Notes under the pieces: generated by a model
What the model saw: the letters and a program-made list of their open reading frames with translations, nothing else
Database searches by the model: none
What the model was told of the DNA's origin: nothing
Translations under genes and position numbers: made by a program
Assembly: GCA_903813345.2 (NCBI GenBank)
Contig: CAIIXF020000003.1
Location: forward strand, 18,678,931-18,742,930
Length of the DNA stretch: 64,000 nt
Direction: 5' to 3'
Source of the DNA: Owenia fusiformis
Lineage: Eukaryota > Annelida > Polychaeta > Sabellida > Oweniidae
In this document: piece by piece, positions 22,011 through 34,892 of the stretch
Numbering within the stretch: the first letter of the stretch is position 1
How the letters are laid out: each line of letters opens with the position of its first letter

Positions 22011-25000
22011 ATGAAAAAGTTTTGGAAAAAGAATGATTCTCAAGATGATGAGAAAAAAGAAAACAATGTTGAAGAAGACAAACCAATCAAGACATATGAT
22101 GATTTTCTTACTCAAAAAGTTGGAGTCAAATTGTATCAATTCCTACATTTGACAGAGTTCTATATCTTACTAACATTTGGTGGATATCAAACGACGTTTA
22201 CTAATTTTATAGCCGCTTCTATGGACCATTGGTGCAACATCCCTGAGCTCACCCAACGTGGCTTTAACCAGAGTTTGTTAAAACACATCGGAATCCCGAC
22301 GGAAAACCAAAACTCCACAAGTTATCAGAAGTGTAAAATGTACTCTATAAACTACACTGCATACTCTAATGATGATTTGCTCAGTGGTCAACATTTGGTG
22401 GATTTCAGAAATTCGAATAGTTCCCTTGTTAATTGCAGATCCGGGATGTCCTACGATCAGTCACACTATATATCGACCCTTATGAGCCAGGTAAATCAAA
22501 TCAGATTTTTAAACATGGCATAAACATGCAGAATGTAATCACCTGCCATTTGTTACAGACGCCGAATAACAATACGTCACCACTTCAGGTGGTGACAACT
22601 GACATATGGAAGTATTGAGAACCGGAAGGGGCTACATCTGAAACAAAGAACAATTGACAATCCACTGCGCCGTGATGCCAAAATGGGAACATGTATTTGA
22701 TTATTGCAAAGGAGATTTGATAATACTCAAATTAGTTTTTGTTTATTTACTATCGGAGTCCAATTTGTTCCTCCTCAATGAATGTACTGTCTGATTTACA
22801 ATACTCTTGACATATGTATCAACTTTCACACCTTGAACGATAAATTAACTTAAAATTCATCTATACCCTTGAGGGAGTTATCAATAACATTAACCCCATA
22901 CACAGGTGAATCGGGACGAACTCATCAACCAATCTTTATAATTAATAATTGAATTTATTTTTTCAGTATGAGCTCGTTTGTGAGCGGGAGGTCCTATCCA
23001 CGTTTGCAGCGTCATCTGTTATGTTGGGCTTTTTCTTCGGTGCCTTTGTGTCAGGTCAGCTAGCAGATAGGTGGGTATGATCTTAAGGGATAGTACAACG
23101 TGTGTGTGGTGTTGATCAATACATACCCTTCCCTCTCTCACCTAAATAGGCGTTGCACCTATATTTGGTTACAGAGGTCAGATCGTAATCGGCTTCAAGA
23201 AGTAAACAGATAGTTTCGAAATAAGATTTAGTCCAGATGGACAGTTGTGTGAAGTTTGGTGCCTCTTGTTAAGTTATCATAAAAAGATGTCACATGTTTA
23301 ATTCATCCAATAAAACCCGAGTTTGTAATATATGATAAGTTTTTTTCTTGTATTATAAGTTATATAAAGTCTACACATTTTATGAGTCTATGAATGCATT
23401 TCACTTTCTGAGCCGAGGACATTCAATAAAAATGAATAAAAATTAATATATGGTTGTATCAAAGAGCAAAAGCCTTTTCTGGGTCACCGCGAATGGCATG
23501 ATTTCCTCGAGTCTCTTCAGTTGCAAGGCAACCATACTGGGACCGATTCGTGTCGTTCCACTACTGCCCTTGGTGGGGACTCGCTACCATACTGTATGAC
23601 TCCCGGCGTCTCCTATAGCCCGTCAGTGGAGGAACCAACCTACAGTCTCACAATCTGTCTCCGGCAAGAGCGGCCAGAGAACCCGCCCAAGCCAAGGGCC
23701 GGCAACCGGTTGGACCTTCGGACCGAGTGTCCTGTAGGACTATGATCTAGAACGCCGTACCTGTGGCTCGAACGCGGGACCTCCGTATCCCCCGATACGC
23801 TCAACCGCAAAGTAGCCTCTAAACGCCACGAGGCTACTCCGCTTAGGTGTCAAAACTCCTCAAAAATGTAATAGTTGTTATAATATTTTGCTTGGATGAA
23901 CACGAACATACTTAATCCTATTTTCTAAATCACTTGTATTTGTATTGAAATGACTAATTATAAACAACGACAACAATCACGAGCTTGCGAACGTCTCGTA
24001 ATTGGCTACTTCGTATAAACGCGTCTTCAAGCGATAAGAAGAATGGGGAAGGCTTCAATATAAGTAATTATGCTTTAAGACTCAAATTATGAATACGGAG
24101 CTAAAAGCGATTCAAACTTTGTTGTAATTTTCATCTTGTACGTATTTATCATTATCAGAGTCTGTTAAACGACGGTAAATACTGTAGATACTCGATTATA
24201 AGTAGACCAGTCATCGAAAAATTCTGAAAATTTTACACATCGTCAATTTATGGTGATCTTTTGAATAATATTGAGAGGTTGTATTATACTATTTTGTTCC
24301 AACAAGGTTCGGAAAGACATTTTATTTCATTCTCAAGAATTGGGAGAAAGGAACAAAAAACATTTGCACTAAAAAACAAAAAATGTTAACAAAAACAGTT
24401 GTATAAAATATAAATAATTTTCGCATTAAATTGTTATCAATCAGTCAACATTACATAAAGGACCGTGTTTTTTACAGAATGTTTTCAATAATTGGTTTAA
24501 GAGAAAAAATTGTTGAATTCAGTTCACCATATCGATACCAATCCTTTACAGACTTATCCATAACGAAATCAGTTTGTTATAAACGATTAAACAAAATGAT
24601 TATTTAAAGTCTACTTCTAATTTATTTATTTTTACTCTACAAAGTAAAATAAAAATAAAATAAAACAGAATATTATTTTTCTCTAAAGTATTTGGTGCAT
24701 GTGCGTACGTTGCGTACCCTTGCAACGCAACTGACCTAATTGTAATAATCTTTACTCAATAACCTTATGAATTAGATTGAGAATAATTAAGAACGTCAAT
24801 AAATGGATAGGCATGTTTGGCTATATCCAAAATTACATGTTGTCTATGTATACCGGCAGCTCCTCCAAATGACTTCAAATAGTTTATGATGTGATATTAT
24901 AGATTCTGCGTGCATTTACGTTTCAGGTTGGGTCGTGTAAGGACGGCAGCTGTTTTCCATCTTCTTGCCCTGGCCACTGCATTTGGATCAATATGGTCCC

Positions 25001-28000
25001 CTAACTACCCTTTGTATCTGGTACTGAGGGCAATTTGTGGCATGTCTTATTTAGCTGCCTACACTGCTTATTTCACATCTTGTAAGTTTTTCTCATTTTC
25101 CTTTTATATTGGTTCTAAAGGAATTCTTGAAATTGCAAAATGTGTGAACGCTATGTTGTATGAAAATGTGGGATATGTACGCGTCTATATTATAGTATCG
25201 TAAAGCTGGATCTGCACTCCGTGGCAGGCTGTCACCGGTTTCATTGTGATAATTGTAACCCGTTGTGGCTCAAATGGGATAACATTAGCAATAAAATTTC
25301 TCATATTTTTTGAATTTATAACATTATTTCACATACCTGTTTGTTTTTACCATACAATTGATATGGATAGGCCTGGAGGTGCTAGATCCCAAGACGAGAG
25401 GCATGCTGCCTTTGTTCATGGCCTTTACCCAGTCCATTGCTTCCTGGATCCTTCCGCTGATGGCCTACAACTTGCGCAATCATATCGACCTTCAGATTGT
25501 GTGTGCATGCCTTATGATACCCAGTGTCATCATTAATCTGTAAGTGAACAACCCTTGCCTATAGGGTGATCCTAAAAAACAGAACCCATAACTTTTATTC
25601 AAAGTTTTGGTTTCTGTTTCTTTTGAGGATCACCCTGTATTTTAGTTGTATAGTTGCCCTCCCATATAAATTGTTCCTGCATTAAATCCGATCGGAATAT
25701 CACTACAATAAATTTAATCGACGCATTTCAGAACATCCAAATCGTTGTCTTCTTTATCATTACCCTAACCTGTAAACATACATTCTCTTTAAATTGACAG
25801 AATAAAATATCAAGAAATGATTATGGAATAGAAACTGAGACTATGAACTATTCCTTTCCAAATAAATTACAGGTTGATGCCCGAATCCTCGAGATGGCAA
25901 CTGGCGTCAGGAAATGTCGATGGAGCTTATAAAACCTTGAAGAAAATAGCATGGGTGAATGGTCGAGCTCTGTCGGATGACTGTTTATCCATACTTGAGA
26001 ATATATCAAAAGTAAGCACATTATCTTTGCATCGAGTCTCTGGTCCGACCCTACCTGCTTCTACTTTTGTGTGTGGTATGTGGAAGGGGGGGGGGAGGTC
26101 CCAACAAGCGTGACATGTCACTCCACTTGCCTATTGTTACAGACACCGAACACCGAAAACCAACCCCGACCGCCGAACTTCGAACATCAACTTCTGAACA
26201 CCGTCCACGAAAATGTTTGAGACTTAACAATCACCACTTGTCAGCTTGTAGTGGTCATGTAATGATGGAACTAGTCAACATAGCTTCACGTGTATTCTTT
26301 GACCCACACGTTGAACATTTAACCTGTAAGCCTACATCAGTGTTGATACGTTTTGGTACAAAACTGTATCACTGATTCCCAAATCGCTACTTTTAATTTA
26401 CAGGAAGAGATCAAGTCAAAGGAAGAAAAACAGTCAAGTCAGAAAGCAACCGTCTTGGATTTATTCAAAACACCTCGAATGAGAAAGAATACATTAATAG
26501 TATTTGGCGTCTGGTAAGTACAGAATACAACATTTTAGTTCTTAATCTTTGTATCTTATGTAATCTCTTTGTATCTTTAAATAAAAATTTCTAAATTTTT
26601 CATACCAAGTGAAGAGAAATAAATGTATTTTGCCATTTACGATATATGATAATGATTCGCGACCGTCCATTGTTTTTGTTAATTTTTCCAGGTTTGCGGC
26701 AGTGTTTGGCAACTACGTGATTAGATTGAACATCGGAACACTTATCCCAGGGAGTATATATCTCAACTTCTTCGCTGTGTTCCAAATTGCCGCAGTGGCC
26801 CAACTCCCTATGCGATACGTGGCGTTTTACAAGGTCGGTAGACGCGTTGCGTTCATGGTCTTGCTCATCACGTCTGCTGGATTTGCCTTCCTGATTATCG
26901 GCCTCCTTGCAACAAGTAAGAACTGCCAAGAAAATGTTACATCCTCCGATTGAATGAATACTAGGCCCTCCTAACATGGCCATATGTAGCTTATTAACTA
27001 CCCATCCAACTTGTGCTTTACGACCGTTGACCTCCATTTGCTATGATAGTACGAGTATAAAGACAAAACTACCATTTTTTCACGTTATGAACATATGATG
27101 CTTCTATGTACACACTATCATATTTGTCACTAGGGATTCAGGCGTTGGTGGCCGGTGCGTCTATAGTCGGGTACTGTTTTGCTGCCTGTGCGTTCGGCGT
27201 TGTTTACCAATATAGTGCTGAAATATTCCCGACTGTTGCACGTGGTGCAGGGGTAGGAGGAGGTTCTAGTTTCGGAAGGATCGGGGGCTTTATTGCACCC
27301 CAGGTTCCCCTATTGGTAAGAATAAAAGCTAAGCCGTCTTTGGACGTCCTCTGCCCAAATAACGACATGTACTTAAGATAATATGCACAATGTATGCAAA
27401 TATCAGAATGTAACATTTAATCTCTTGAACACCCAGAACGAGGGATATATCTTTCACAAATAAAATTCCCATGGAACCCATATCTGTCGTAGAATTTTTC
27501 ACTAAAACTGCTCTAACTTTGACAATTTGTATCCGATTTACACAAATTATCTTTTAAAATGTATATCAGGCCCATCTTTACTATTCATATGAAATCAACC
27601 GTGCATATTGTGTCTTAAGATTTAAAATGTCCATAACCTGGAAAAATGAAATATGCTCTGGTTTCAAACCCCTTTAAGAGGCTGGTATTCAAGAGGTTAA
27701 AGAAATGAGGCCTACATCCATGAAAATTTTCTGCGTTACAAAAACAGACGATTCAGCCATAGTTCAAAAACAATTCGACAAGGAAGAAGTGTTTGGACAA
27801 AGCCGAGACACAAAAAAATTCTAATTTCGCTTCACTTTATAATAGAACCTGTAAATGACGAGGAAATGGTGGAGCTGCCAGGACGGACGAGAAAATTGTA
27901 TTTTGTGCATAGCGTATTTCTTGAAGGGTTAAGTATGTGGTTGGACCTTATATGATCGCATTACTTAACATAGTATGTCTGTACCTTGTAGCCCCTAATA

Positions 28001-28716
28001 TTAGAGTATAGTAGTTAGGGCCAGAATATAGCCTAGTCATTTGCGAATCTTGATTGTAGGGTCGTGTGTGGTATGGTCTACCGTATCTGATAATGGGAAT
28101 GATCCCTCTTCTCAGTGGCATATCAACATTCTTCTTACCAGAAACATTCAACAAAAATCTTCCCGAGACTCTGGAGGAGGGGGAACTATTTGGAACGTAA
28201 GTTTTGTGGAATGTTATTTGTATTGGTCTTCCGTGACCTGGAAAATACTGACAAGGTAGATCATGATCTGCCAATATACATTGTCCTATAACAGGGTATT
28301 TTATGCTTCACTCTATCAATATAATAGTTTATAGATAACTGCCATTTGTTTTCTTTGATTTATAACACCTTCCATAGGATTTTTGCCCTTGAGATAAAGG
28401 TCATGTAGTAAAAATCTTGAATAGTTGGTAAAAGATAAATGATAAGGGTGTAAATGTATCCTGGCCTATGCTGACATGGCTCAGTGTTTATCAAGGTATT
28501 GATCATAAATGATGCTATTCTGAACATTGCAGGAAAGAATACGAAGAAAGATTTGGTAAAGCCAAAGAGTTGAAAGACCAAGATGTGGAGAGTAAGCTGT
28601 CAAATGGAGAAGCTGGGACAGAGATGAACAATGTCAGTAATGGTGATCTGCCAACTAAACTGGACTCCAACTTTACTGTAAGGGATCCATATTATACTGA
28701 TGTACAGAAATACTGA
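22011..28716 (+). CDS. SLC22 family organic ion transporter (MFS)
   Basis: Exons: 22011-22490, 22967-23070, 24927-25081, 25371-25539, 25873-26011, 26404-26513, 26692-26915, 27134-27315, 28060-28196, 28533-28716. Phases join throughout, giving 627 aa. The lysine-rich N-terminus is cytoplasmic. TM1 (FYILLTFGGYQTTF) is followed by a large loop with Cys and Asn-X-Ser/Thr sites, as in SLC22. The MFS loop signature SGQLADRLGRVR bridges exons 2-3. PESSRW, the family mark after TM6, is in exon 5, and YSAEIFPTVARGAGVG in exon 8. LPETFNKNLPETLEEGE in exon 9 precedes the cytoplasmic tail. The family moves organic cations, anions, zwitterions or carnitine across the plasma membrane; the substrate cannot be read from sequence. 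The neighbour downstream is convergent. The last ~90 bp of coding sequence is duplicated after the stop (28839-28925). Confidence 0.9.
22521..22600 (+). mobile_element. Hairpin-ended repeat (TGTCACCACC) next to the exon 1 donor
   Basis: It contains AATCACCTGCCATTTGTTAC, then AGACGCCGAA and the terminal hairpin CGTCACCACTTCAGGTGGTG (about 22575-22594). The element starts only about 30 bp after the SLC22 exon 1 donor at 22491. Confidence 0.55.
23480..23855 (-). mobile_element. tRNA-derived SINE in SLC22 intron 2
   Basis: A GC-rich island in AT-rich DNA. Read on the minus strand from about 23850 it has a tRNA-like A box (TAGCCTCGTGG) and, some 60 nt on, a B box (GTCCCGCGTTCGAGCC). These are followed by a body with CGGTCCGAAGG and GGGAGTCATACAGTATGG blocks. 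The 74-codon plus-strand frame across it is incidental. The SINE core family is not identified. Confidence 0.55.
25562..25638. mobile_element. mariner-like mini-MITE in SLC22 intron 4
   Basis: The left end ATAGGGTGATCCTAAAAAAC is an inverted match of the right end TTTGAGGATCACCCTGTAT. The ends resemble CAGGGTG mariner-type termini also seen at 44691 and 45335. Confidence 0.5.
26110..26262 (+). mobile_element. Hairpin-ended repeat family (TGTCACCACC), diverged copy
   Basis: It has GACATGTCACTCCACTTGCC, a block TATTGTTACAGACACCGAAC and the CCGAAC-rich centre. It ends with the decayed stem TCACCACTTGTCAGCTTGTA. Confidence 0.5.
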
Positions 28717-28838
28717 AATGGCTTGTCTGGACAAAAAGTGAAAACTATCGAGGAACAGATTTCATTACTGATATTGAACTCTTGGTTCTGGGCCGTACAA
28801 TATGTAATAAAATGAGGTCTCTCAAAAGCTCCCAAATA

Positions 28839-28925
28839 ATGTTAGTAATGGTGATCTGCCAACTAAACTGGACTCCAACTTTACTGTAAGGGATCCATAT
28901 TATACTGATATACAGAAATACTAAA
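28839..28925 (+). repeat. Duplicate of the last ~85 bp of the SLC22 coding sequence
   Basis: The segment from AATGTTAGTAATGGTGATCT to ATACAGAAATACTAAAATGG repeats 28631-28722 almost exactly, about 207 bp downstream. The stop is TAA in place of TGA and only a few bases differ. It is a recent tandem duplication of the coding 3' end in the 3' UTR. Confidence 0.85.
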
Positions 28926-29028
28926 ATGGCTTATCTGGACAACACTTCAGATTGAATAACTATCAAAGAAATGGATAGAATACAGGGATAACTGGCATTG
29001 AAAGAATATACGAATATACAACTGAAAT

Positions 29029-29197
29029 ATGTATACAGATCGGCCAAAATGCGAGAATCTGTGAGAGTAGATGTGGCAAATCTTTCGGATTTCAAAATAA
29101 ATATTTTGAAAATAACGCTTAGAATACATTTGAAATCTGAAAGATTTGTCGGACCTATTCATGAACACATATACTCGCTTTGGCCAATCTGTATACA
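29029..29197. mobile_element. Palindromic MITE, TGTATACAGAT ends
   Basis: The left end TGTATACAGATCGGCCAAAA and the right end TTTGGCCAATCTGTATACA are inverted copies. Inner CAAATCTTTCGGATTTCAAA and TTTGAAATCTGAAAGATTTG also pair, so nearly the whole element folds on itself. Confidence 0.6.
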
Positions 29198-30195
29198 TAG
29201 GGTGAATAACTCGTCTTGGGAAGTGCAGTGTAATAAGTTGTTGTCTCCAAAAAGCGTCCATACTGAGGGCTTATCCCTTTACATCAAAACATAACAGAAA
29301 AACTGATCAAAATATGGAAATAATACACACTAAAATATACATAAAAGGTAGTCTTGTACCAAGTCTACCACTAGTTCCGCATTGACTAATTGGCATTAAT
29401 CATAAATGCAAGAGTACCAATAGTCTAGCTACAAGCCCTTTTCACTACGCTTGTGAGCTTCCCCAGCTACACAACTCCCCTGTGTGAGAAGGTGTTCATC
29501 AAGTCGTGGGAAGGGGCGGGGGGTTGTACCTAGACTATATAGGCACTGACGGCTGAACTGTATTTTCTTAAGAGCAATCAGTAAATGAAATACAACACAA
29601 AAATGATGTTTGATATAAAATAATTGATTATTTCATAAATAAAAATATATTTACAGTGTATATAAAAATATATTTTGATTTTCATCAAATCAATACACTA
29701 ATTCAAACATGTTGTACTCCCGAGACTTAATTATTGTTCTAAGTGCCTCATTAAATTATTGCATTTTCAGGGAATAAAGGACATTGACAAAAGTCAATGG
29801 TTTCAAAGGCATTTCACTATGTAACATTATTGCCCATTTATTCCTTCTTAGCTTAGGTTAAGGTCACAAGATCAATTTCTTGAAAAATACATAATTGTTG
29901 TCATTAGGATGGGGAGGGTTAAACCTATATTTGCAATGGTATTGATTTCCTAGCGAACCCCCCCCCCCCTGGCCAAAAAATCGTTCAAAATCATGCAGTT
30001 TTTCAACATTCTGAGCACTTTTGAAGTGATTTTGGCCATAATTGGACCAAAATTGTCACAAGTGGCCCCCCTGGAATTTTTCAAAAATTGAACCCCCTTG
30101 TCAAATCCTGGCTACGGGCCTGGTATATGCGTTTAAATTGTCCCAACACAAAGCCTGATTTTTATTGATCCCAGGGACTAAACTTAACAAGGCAA

Positions 30196-30298
30196 GCAAA
30201 ACGTCACAGCCTGTCACTTGTTATGGACACAGAACACCAACCAATGTCACAAAAACGTTGGAGACTATAACAACATGTCACCACTTATTGTGGTGAAA
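30196..30298 (+). mobile_element. Hairpin-ended repeat family (TGTCACCACC), intact 3' end
   Basis: It has CTTGTTATGGACACAGAAC, AAAAACGTTGGAGACTATAA, then ACATGTCACCACTTATTGTG and GTGAAATAAA, the family's terminal hairpin. Confidence 0.55.
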
Positions 30299-31314
30299 TA
30301 AAAATAATATTATTGATAAACTGACACAACTCCTAAAGCTTACGTAATAATCTTAGGGTGGTTTAATCTTGTATGTCCAATCAAGCAACCAACACAACTG
30401 CACAGTTGTGAATTGCACAGTTCTTTATACTAATATACACATATTGGTGTATTTCAACATTAGTTCCTAAACGTGTGGCAGTCTGAGCCTTTATTCCAGA
30501 CACTTTTCAATCCATTAATTTTTAAAACATGGATATAGCCATGATTGAGCAAGAGTCTTAAGTACTGCACATCATCATAATGTTTCTCTAATCCTCACAC
30601 ATGTGCCAAATATGGAATTAAAGGCTTACTGCACTGAGGAGTTCACATTCATCTAATGTTCCCATTCCTTTCTAATGAGTCCTTTTCTTGCACATGTAAA
30701 TGCTGAAATAGAAATAAGTATGAAATTCAGCACATTCCCAGCATGACTATGGTAAGCAACACTTTATTCAAGATAGTCAGCACGATATTTAATTCACACA
30801 TAGCTAGGCAAGGTGTGCTAAGTTTAGGAAACAACGCCTGAGTGGTATGAAGCAGCTACAATGCATCGAGTCTTGGGCTTTCAATTCTTTTCACAGATTG
30901 CAAATTTTTTTCTCTAAAATAATCTTAAAAGAACGAAATCACTAAAAGAACACATTTTCAATGAAATTTCTGCAAGGGTCAAGTTGACAAGTCATCAAAT
31001 CCAATGGGAAAAATCAAAGATTCTGGGCCGATATAAAATAAAATCATCTAAATTAATTCCTTTAATAATGCAGCCTTGTCACATATTGAATCCATTAAGT
31101 GTAATTATTTTGTAATTTATCAAAACAAAATATTATCTTGGTGAAGTAACTGGATCAATTTACCCAAATTCAATTTTAGTGCAACAGGATTTAAGGAATA
31201 AATAATGATAAGCCATCTAATATGGTTAAATCTAGTCAAGTTAGGAAAGAATATGTAGACAAAGTATCGAACAGGCCCCTAGATGTTACATCACACAAGA
31301 TGTTTGTTGGCCAT

Positions 31315-34300
31315 TCATGTATCATGTAAAAGAGAATGGCTATTGGTTGTGTTGAGACACAGTCCTATTTTCAGAAACTGTCTTTCTTCTATGATATGTA
31401 AAAATATAACATACCAAGTGAAGACAAGTGCCAGGAAGTTGTAGCCTACCAAGACAAAGAATACCGTGTTTTTATAGATACCAACTGTTGCAGAGTAAAG
31501 TGCATCCATGGCAACCTTGCCTAGCAACATACACACTGTGTCCACCAGGGCAACCACAGAGAACATGGAACCTGCAAAAATATAACATATTTTAGAGTGT
31601 ACATGTATCTAGCAACGTCTGTGTTTACCAGGGCAACTTCAGAGAACAATAGAGCCTAAAATATACAATATGCCTAAAATCTACAATATGCAATGTGTCA
31701 CCATGGAAATCTCATCTAGAAACATACTCACAAAGTCTTATCAAGGCATTTAACACATGCTTCATGAGACTTGAATGATTGCATATTTGCCATTTGTGTT
31801 TCCTCATTTAAATATATAAACTTTGGTCATAAAGCATAAAAGATATAAATGACAAATCTAATTTGGTATAACTTTACTCATTATTCTTTGCGTAATTACT
31901 TTTGTTTCTTAAATTTGATATCACAGAGGTAAATTGGCACATCATAGCCCATCACCCCTGTTGTGCAATCATGGTCCATGGTGCAATGTATTGTGCACCT
32001 CTTTGTGGAAGGGTATCATATAATATAACTTTAAAATATTGTACCTTGTTCGTCTGCATTGACAAGCTTTGACATCATTGCACGTAAAACGGGACTTGTA
32101 ACTGACTGCAAAATTCCAACCAGAATACCTGAAATTTATCATTTACTTTACACATACTAGTACATTTCTGATAAAACATTGCAATTAATAGTACAATCTA
32201 TTCATAATATAAATAAAAAGTACACCCTTTTGAAAAACGTTTATATTTTTCAATATTAAAAGAAATTTCAAAAGCTCATTCATTTATTGTGAATAGGCCT
32301 TTATTACAGAAAAGAATTTAAAATTATGAAAAATTGTCAAGGGACATTTCTTAAACTTTTCTCACAGGACTTTGAATATTGTGAACAAATCACCTTCACT
32401 TTAACATTTTATAAATATAACATTATACCAACCAAGGAACATGAGTAGTTTTGTTTCGACCAATGCACTGTAGATGAAGAAGGCCATGGCAAATACACAA
32501 CCTATCGCTACCATTACAGGATCTGGCAAGCACCGTGAGCATAGCCCAACAAACAGCACAGCTGAAATAAAAATATTTCATATTTATTAAGACAGGAAGA
32601 AAATACAGATGTTCTCAATCCATGATGTTCTCAAACTGCTGCAACACAGACATTGATGGTCTTCCTATAGCTCTATTTAACATAGGATGGACCTCCTGCT
32701 CTGTTATATTATATTTGTTCATTGATTCAAGGAATGTTACCCTTCTAAAACCTTGCCCAATGTAACCCTTCTTGAAGCTTGCCAAATGTTACCCTTCTAA
32801 AATCTTGCCCAATGTTACCCTTCTTGAAGCCAGCCTAATGTAAACCTTCAAGAAACGTGCCACCCAATGTTACCCTCTAGAGCCTTAGTTAATGTTACGC
32901 CTTCTCGATGCTTGCCCAATGTAGACCTTCAAGAAACGTGCCACCCAATGTTACCCTCTAGTTAGTTAATGTTACCCTTGAGAACCTTGCTCAATGCTAC
33001 CTACTAGTATCTAGAACCTTGCACATTTTTTAACTGAAACTGTATCAGATATACAAACCAAATAGAATCTTTTTTGTCTCAAAGATGTGAAAAATTAGCG
33101 ATCTGCATTTTTGTGAGTAGTTATTGAGATAATGCACATGCATGTAAATACATGGAATAAGGGGTAGGAATCTGTAAAACAACTAACTTGCTGTATGTTT
33201 GGTGATTGTGAAGATACCCAGATAATAGCCCAAAAGCACTGGGTCAAAGCATAGAGGATCATCAATCTGGCGAAGATTAAGTAGATCCGCAGCTGAAGAT
33301 TCTGGTACAACAAAAAGGAAGAATATAAAGAGCAATATAATCAGTTGCCAGCGTCGTTTGGATCCATCATCTTTTATGAACAGCATCACACATTTCTTTA
33401 GTCCATTCATAAATGTTAAATGGGTTTCTTTGTTACTGCAATTTGGATTTTGAGCTTGGTTTTGTATTTCACAGCTGTGTGGGTTATCACCCCTTTGTTG
33501 TTCACTGCTGTTGGGTAATACAGCTGTTTCAGCTTCACAGCTGTTAATGACTGGTTCAATCTGGGTTATTTTAGGATTTCCTATAATATCTGGGGGTTTT
33601 GGTTTATTATGCACAGTTTCTGGTACCACGAACACAGTATATAGGAATGCTACAGTTTGTCCCACACACAAGCCTAATAAGGGCATCTGGAAGCCATGTG
33701 TCGAGCGAATCCAAAAACCGTACAAAATATCTGAGCCTGCTCCCGATGCTGCCATGAGGGAATTGATAAGGGTAATCCTCCAAGTACGATCCTCAGTCTT
33801 AGTTATATCAGCCATATATGCAAATGCACCAACGAAGAAAGCAACCCAAGAACCAGAGAGTCCATGTAGTATGCTACCAAACAACAGAAAACTTGGACTT
33901 AAGTTGAAGTAACTGTCCAATAAGAACACTAAGGCTTCCAGTATTTTCCCGAGCATTGGCAGGATGATGAGTATTTTACGTCCTGTTCTATCACTGTATG
34001 AACCTATCAGAATGGTGGTCACTAAACTCGGGAGAGTAAACGCAAGGTTGATCTGGGACAACCATGCTGACGTCTCTTCCTGGATTTTCTGTTGGGTTAT
34101 AAACTCAAAGCTTGATTGGTTACCAATACATGATGATGTATGACGTCCTAAATAATCATAATTGTACCTTTTCCCAATTTTTTGATAGAGGAACTGTGTA
34201 TTCATGGTGAATCCGGGAAATACGAAACAAGCATATAAGATGGCTGCTGGCTCCAGCACAAATAGACATAATGTTTGTTTGGCCTTGCCACGTGGTTGAG

Positions 34301-34364
34301 CAATTTTCGTTCTGCACTGTGATGGGCTTAGTAAAGGCTCGCTTTCATCTACTTGAATATTCAT
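31315..34364 (-). CDS. SLC46-type major facilitator transporter
   Basis: Exons in coding order: 34364-33188, 32561-32433, 32128-32045, 31571-31315. Phases join, giving 548 aa. A short acidic N-terminus (ESEPLLSPSQ, a possible dileucine sorting signal) precedes TM1. The MFS loop motif GSYSDRTGRK follows TM2, and PVLRAMMSKLV in exon 3 matches the SLC46 TM10 region. A hydrophilic central loop, coded by the exon 1 stretch with VHNKPKPP to SNKETHL, separates the two halves. SLC46 members move folates, or bacterial muropeptides and other lysosomal solutes, usually coupled to protons. Which one applies here is unknown. The large first exon codes TM1-7. The gene is convergent with SLC22. A MULE-like MITE sits about 95 bp upstream of the ATG. 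Confidence 0.85.
32735..33015. repeat. Minisatellite in SLC46 intron 1
   Basis: Imperfect tandem units of about 30-35 bp built on CCTTGCCCAATGTWACCCTTCT, with higher-order repetition (AAGAAACGTGCCACCCAATG appears twice). Confidence 0.7.
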
Positions 34365-34457
34365 GGTTTAACTGGAATGTTATTCAAACTGAAATGATAC
34401 AAATGAAACATGTCTGTAATACAACAAATTGTATGCCATATTACAGCGTTAAAATGG

Positions 34458-34726
34458 GAATGTTCTAAAAACCCTTTGACCTGCACCTTCGACCTATTGG
34501 GTGTCCAAAAAGTACAGCTATTCCTAAAAAAAATGATTTGCTCGAATACAATAACAGTTTTCACCTCTCCTGGGACACACCATTTGCTGCATACAGTGAT
34601 TACAATACTTAGGAATTTCAACTTAGGCCTTAGGTCAAAGGGTTTTTATAAAATTTTATTTCAGGAATTTCTGAATTCCCAGTAAGTACAGTCGAAGGTG
34701 CAGGTCGAAGAATTTTTAGAGCATTC
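34458..34726. mobile_element. MULE-like MITE upstream of SLC46
   Basis: The left end GAATGTTCTAAAAACCCTTT and the inverted right end GAATTTTTAGAGCATTC bound it; both arms share TGACCTGCACCTTCGAC. It is flanked by CGTTAAAATGG (34447-34457) and CGTTAAATGG (34727-34736), a 10-11 bp duplication with a one-base indel. It lies at the 5' end of the SLC46 gene and could alter its promoter. Confidence 0.65.
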
Positions 34727-34892
34727 CGTTAAATGGTTTATTTTTCTCCCAACTATGGTACAGATTGAGCTTAAGAAGTGGTGCTAAGCCATAGTTCAAA
34801 GTTGAACTCTTCCTTACACATATGGTTGTTTTCAAACTCTCCACCATGTATTAGCTATAGTCATGTAATATGATAATAATAAACAAATTTAA

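Larger units (their letters stand above)
28926..31314. other. Intergenic DNA between convergent transporters
   Basis: Non-coding. It holds a short palindromic MITE (29029-29197), a remnant of a hAT-like element ending CTACGGGCCTG (about 29955-30123), a hairpin-ended repeat (30196-30298) and AT-rich 3' flank of both transporters. No gene seen. Confidence 0.5.

Noticed and set aside
23521-23745. 74-codon plus-strand frame in a GC-rich block
   Set aside because: It overlaps the minus-strand SINE with tRNA-like promoter boxes; the open frame follows from GC richness.
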